A stretch of DNA of 64,000 nucleotides from Verrucomicrobiales bacterium (lineage in GTDB: Bacteria > Verrucomicrobiota > Verrucomicrobiia > Limisphaerales > J093), in NCBI GenBank assembly GCA_015075445.1, contig JABTUJ010000010.1, positions 1-64,000 on the forward strand, in the 5' to 3' direction. The notes under the pieces are model-generated. The model did no database searches and had not been told where the DNA came from. It saw nothing but the letters and a program-made list of their open reading frames with translations. The position numbers were made by a program, and so were the translations under genes. This document shows positions 61,084 through 64,000 of the stretch, piece by piece (positions within the stretch are counted from its first letter, which is position 1; every line of letters starts with the position of its first letter).

Positions 61084-64000
61084 TCACTTCACCGGCAACC
61101 AGGCCGGGGCGCCCCGCAGACCTAGCACCTCCTGCCGCCGCTGCAGGACCAGCACCACCTGCTCAACCAACCGCACCGCCATCCCCGGCAGTCGCGCCCG
61201 GGCCGCCTCAACGTAGCCGGCAAACCCTGCCGCCGTTCTCAGCGATGGCTCGGGTTCGGGAAGAACCTGCAGCCGCAGGTGCTCGAAGGCCGTACTCACC
61301 AGTTCCTCGCCCGAGCCAAGCGAGGCGTAGAGCACGCCTTGCTGGCGGAGTGGACGCAAATCACGTTCCAACCACGCGAGTTCCCGCCGCATGACCCGCT
61401 CCGCCAACCGCGGCACCGCCCCCCGCATCGCCGCGGCGGCTTCTTCCCCACGGCGGAACAGTCGCAAGTGCACCGCCCCATCCTCCACGTGCAGCGCTGG
61501 ATAGGCCCGGAGTGCGAAGCCGCCCATTTCCGCGACCAACACCGTCTCCGGCAGATCCCCCAGATCCCAAGTTTCTATCCCATACCGCTCCCAGCGCTGG
61601 ACGGCCGCCTGCCAGGCCGCCGCTTCGGTGGCAGTGTGGTGATCCCGAACCCTCGCCTTCAACTCGCCCAAGTCCCGCCCCGCCGCCAGCGCCTGGCCAT
61701 CGGTCGCCACCAACTCGAACCGCGGCCGCAGATGCGCCGGCAACACCGCCAACGGCCACTCCGACGCCGCCACCTCGACCCCGTACTGTTGCCGCACGAA
61801 GGCCGACAGGGCTTCGAGGTAATTCCGCCTTCCCGGAAGCACTTCCCGCGCGATCACCCGGGCGCTTTCGTTTAGCGGCATCAACGGTCGCCGCAACGCC
61901 TTGGGCAAACCCCGCAGCAGATGGGCCACCCGCTCCTCACGCAGCGCCGGCACCACCCAGTCGAGCTGGCTCACATCCACCCGCTCCGCAATCGGCACCG
62001 CCAGCCTCAGCGTTACCCCGTCCCTCTCCTCCCCCGGCGCATAGGCGTACGCCACCGGCAGCCGATGCCCCCCGACTTCAATCTCGTCCGGGAAGGCGTC
62101 CCCGTTGAATCCCGCCACCGCGTCGCCCAACACATCCCGCTCCGTCGCACACAGAAAGCCCCATCCACCGTGGGTCTTCCGCTCCCGATCCAGATCGGCC
62201 ACGGAACTGACATCCGTCAAACGCGCCGCGTAGAAGCGGTAGAACGCCTCGTCCAGATCAGGAATCACCCGCCGGCTCAGCCGCGTTTGCCAGAGCTCGA
62301 TCTTCTCCCGCAGCCGCTGGTTGTGACTGAGAAGAGGTACCTGGCGACCCGACGCCACCGCGCGCCCTCCCGCCCCCTCCGGCTCGGCCTCGAGTTCCCG
62401 CCCCACCAGCGCGGCACGGATGAACACCTCCGTCGCCTCGGCTGGATTCACCCGCCCGTAACCCACCGTGCGCTCCCGCAGCACCAGGCCACGCATCAGG
62501 ACACGCTCCCGCGCCAACACCCGGCCGGCCTCGCGTTCCCACCGCACCTGGTCATGCGTCACCCGAATCAGATGGGGCGCCAGCTCGATCACCCACTCCG
62601 GATCGATCGCCGCCACGGTGCGGGCGTACGATTGGGTCGTCTCGACAATCTCCCCGGCCACCACCCATTCCGGGGAGTGCCCGCGCACCTCGGGCGCTCG
62701 CGCCACGCCCTGCTCCCCCGCCGCTCTGGCCGCCGGCTTCTCCGGCGGCTTCGCGAACAAAGCCGAGCCGGGAAACACCTTGACCGACCGGCCACCCGCC
62801 ATCCGATAGACGTTGCGTTCCTGGCGCCGCCCCACGTGCCCCCACAACCCTGTCAACACGGCTCGATGTATGCCGGTGTAACGCGGATCGAACCCGGATG
62901 CCGCGCCCCGCACCTTATCCCGCTTCGCCGCTCCCCCCATCACCTCCGGGCGTGGGGTTGGTCCCCCCAACTCCGCGACGGCCTCCTCCAGTTCCGCATG
63001 CACGTCCCGCCATTCGCGCATCCGGAGAAACGAGAGGAAGTGGGTCCGGCAGAACTTCCGCATCTGATTCTGCGTCTTCAGGACTTCCCACTGGTCGTGA
63101 TACGCCTCCCACAGGTGCAGCAGCGTGAGAAAGTCCGAGCGCGGATGCTGGAACCGCCGGTGCGCCGCCTCTGCCGCGGCTTGCTGGTCGAATGGACGTT
63201 CGCGGGGATCCTGGATGCTCAGCCCCGCCGCAATCACGAGCACCTCCGGCAAGGCCCCCTCCGCGCGCGCCTGCAGCAACATCCGGCCAATCGCCGGGTC
63301 CACCGGCAACCGCGCCAGATCGCGACCCAAGTCCGTCAGCCCGCGCTGGCCATCGAGCGCCCCAATCTCCTCAAGCAACTGGTAGGCCGCGGCGACGGCC
63401 GCCGCCGTCGGCGCCTCGACAAACGGAAACGTCTCCACCTCGCCGAGCTGCCACGCCTTCATCCGCAGGATGACCTCGGCCAGATCACAACGCTGGATCT
63501 CCGGCTCCGTAAACGGACGCCGCGCCGCGTAATCCTCCGCCGAGTAGAGCCGGACGCAGACGCCGTCGGCCACGCGCCCGCAACGGCCGCTGCGCTGGTT
63601 GGCGCTGCTCTGCGAGATCGGTTCAATCGGCAGCCGGTGCGTCCGCGTCGCCGCGCGGTAGCGGCTGAACCGCGCCAACCCCGTGTCCACCACGTACCGG
63701 ATCCGCGGCACCGTCAGCGAAGTCTCGGCGATGTTCGTCGCCACGACCACGCGCCGCCGTGGCCCGGGCGCAAACACCCGCTGCTGCTCACCCGCACTCA
63801 ACCGTCCAAACAGCGGGACCACCTCGAACCGGTCGCCCTGCCGCGACGCCAGCAGATCGCACGCTTCCCGGATGTCCCGTTCGCCGGGAAGAAACACCAG
63901 CACATCGCCGCCGGCCGTCTCGTTCAACAACCCGCCGACCGCGTTCACTGCCGCATCGATGTAGGTCACCTCCCCGGCTTCCTCGGCCTGTTCGTCCCGT
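61084..64000 (-). CDS. hrpA: DEAH-box ATP-dependent RNA helicase HrpA, partial (cut by the right edge)
   Basis: RNA helicase implicated in mRNA processing and ribosome rescue. The window shows the second RecA domain and beyond: DVLVFLPGERDIREACDLL, VVVATNIAETSLTVPRIRYVVDTG (motif V) and QRSGRCGRVADGVCVRLYS (motif VI), followed by the helicase-associated and DUF3418-type C-terminal regions (AYAPGEERDGVTLRLAVPI, WLVPKALRRPLMPLN-like segment). The frame continues beyond 64000, so the ATP-binding domain is outside the window; the apparent GTG near 63969 is internal. An early stop at 61084 precedes the frameshifted end at 60739-61083. Confidence 0.92.
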   Translation of the reverse strand, partial: RDEQAEEAGEVTYIDAAVNAVGGLLNETAGGDVLVFLPGERDIREACDLLASRQGDRFEVVPLFGRLSAGEQQRVFAPGPRRRVVVATNIAETSLTVPRIRYVVDTGLARFSRYRAATRTHRLPIEPISQSSANQRSGRCGRVADGVCVRLYSAEDYAARRPFTEPEIQRCDLAEVILRMKAWQLGEVETFPFVEAPTAAAVAAAYQLLEEIGALDGQRGLTDLGRDLARLPVDPAIGRMLLQARAEGALPEVLVIAAGLSIQDPRERPFDQQAAAEAAHRRFQHPRSDFLTLLHLWEAYHDQWEVLKTQNQMRKFCRTHFLSFLRMREWRDVHAELEEAVAELGGPTPRPEVMGGAAKRDKVRGAASGFDPRYTGIHRAVLTGLWGHVGRRQERNVYRMAGGRSVKVFPGSALFAKPPEKPAARAAGEQGVARAPEVRGHSPEWVVAGEIVETTQSYARTVAAIDPEWVIELAPHLIRVTHDQVRWEREAGRVLARERVLMRGLVLRERTVGYGRVNPAEATEVFIRAALVGRELEAEPEGAGGRAVASGRQVPLLSHNQRLREKIELWQTRLSRRVIPDLDEAFYRFYAARLTDVSSVADLDRERKTHGGWGFLCATERDVLGDAVAGFNGDAFPDEIEVGGHRLPVAYAYAPGEERDGVTLRLAVPIAERVDVSQLDWVVPALREERVAHLLRGLPKALRRPLMPLNESARVIAREVLPGRRNYLEALSAFVRQQYGVEVAASEWPLAVLPAHLRPRFELVATDGQALAAGRDLGELKARVRDHHTATEAAAWQAAVQRWERYGIETWDLGDLPETVLVAEMGGFALRAYPALHVEDGAVHLRLFRRGEEAAAAMRGAVPRLAERVMRRELAWLERDLRPLRQQGVLYASLGSGEELVSTAFEHLRLQVLPEPEPSLRTAAGFAGYVEAARARLPGMAVRLVEQVVLVLQRRQEVLGLRGAPAWLPVK

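Overview
This is a GC-rich bacterial chromosome segment that most resembles a member of the Verrucomicrobiota (Pedosphaera/Limisphaera-like), probably from an environmental assembly. That reading rests on gene style: a Ser/Thr kinase fused to WD40, TPR and PA14 domains, ECF sigma factors paired with kinase or FecR/LamG proteins, very large secreted beta-helix and RHS proteins, Tat-exported Gfo/Idh/MocA oxidoreductases and a xylan-degradation locus. No rRNA, tRNA or CRISPR array was recognised.

Layout. 1-37 is the right end of a Y1-transposase element whose other copies lie at 28-32 kb. 0.1-5.8 kb (minus strand) holds an ECF sigma factor, a possible tiny gene and a giant kinase, with a REPIN-like palindrome cluster between them. 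6-28 kb (plus strand) is an island of giant exported proteins: beta-helix/post-COAP, FG-GAP plus RHS, HAF-repeat, an autotransporter-like beta-helix, and a second beta-helix gene wrecked by an insertion. The first two share a promoter-like element with a TCAC-N5-GTGA dyad, and the first copy lies divergent to the sigma gene. 28-32 kb is a transposon nest: one intact Y1/RAYT-like element with terminal inverted repeats, a degenerate copy, a tandem duplication of 3' ends, a DUF433/PIN-like toxin-antitoxin pair and a parS-like 16-mer.

32-40.4 kb (minus strand) is a xylan locus: ECF sigma, FecR/LamG membrane protein, two CE1-type esterases, GH10 xylanase and GH43 enzyme. Together they would remove ester side groups, cut the xylan backbone and release pentoses; a xylose isomerase sits 12 kb away. 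40.5-48.9 kb carries XdhC and a three-subunit molybdenum hydroxylase of the periplasmic aldehyde-oxidoreductase type, separated by a DUF6036 nucleotidyltransferase pair and a duplicated and broken secreted protein. 49-64 kb is mainly housekeeping: an exported hydrolase, a Gfo/Idh/MocA oxidoreductase, an ispH-dgt-xylA cluster closed by a strong terminator, a palindrome/heptamer intergenic mosaic, tgt, maf, a P1B-4 metal ATPase and hrpA running off the right edge.

Frameshifts by single-base loss cluster at 24.9-27.6, 30.2-31.2, 35.8 and 60.8-61.1 kb. They may be real decay or unpolished assembly, and gene-loss conclusions there should be treated with caution.
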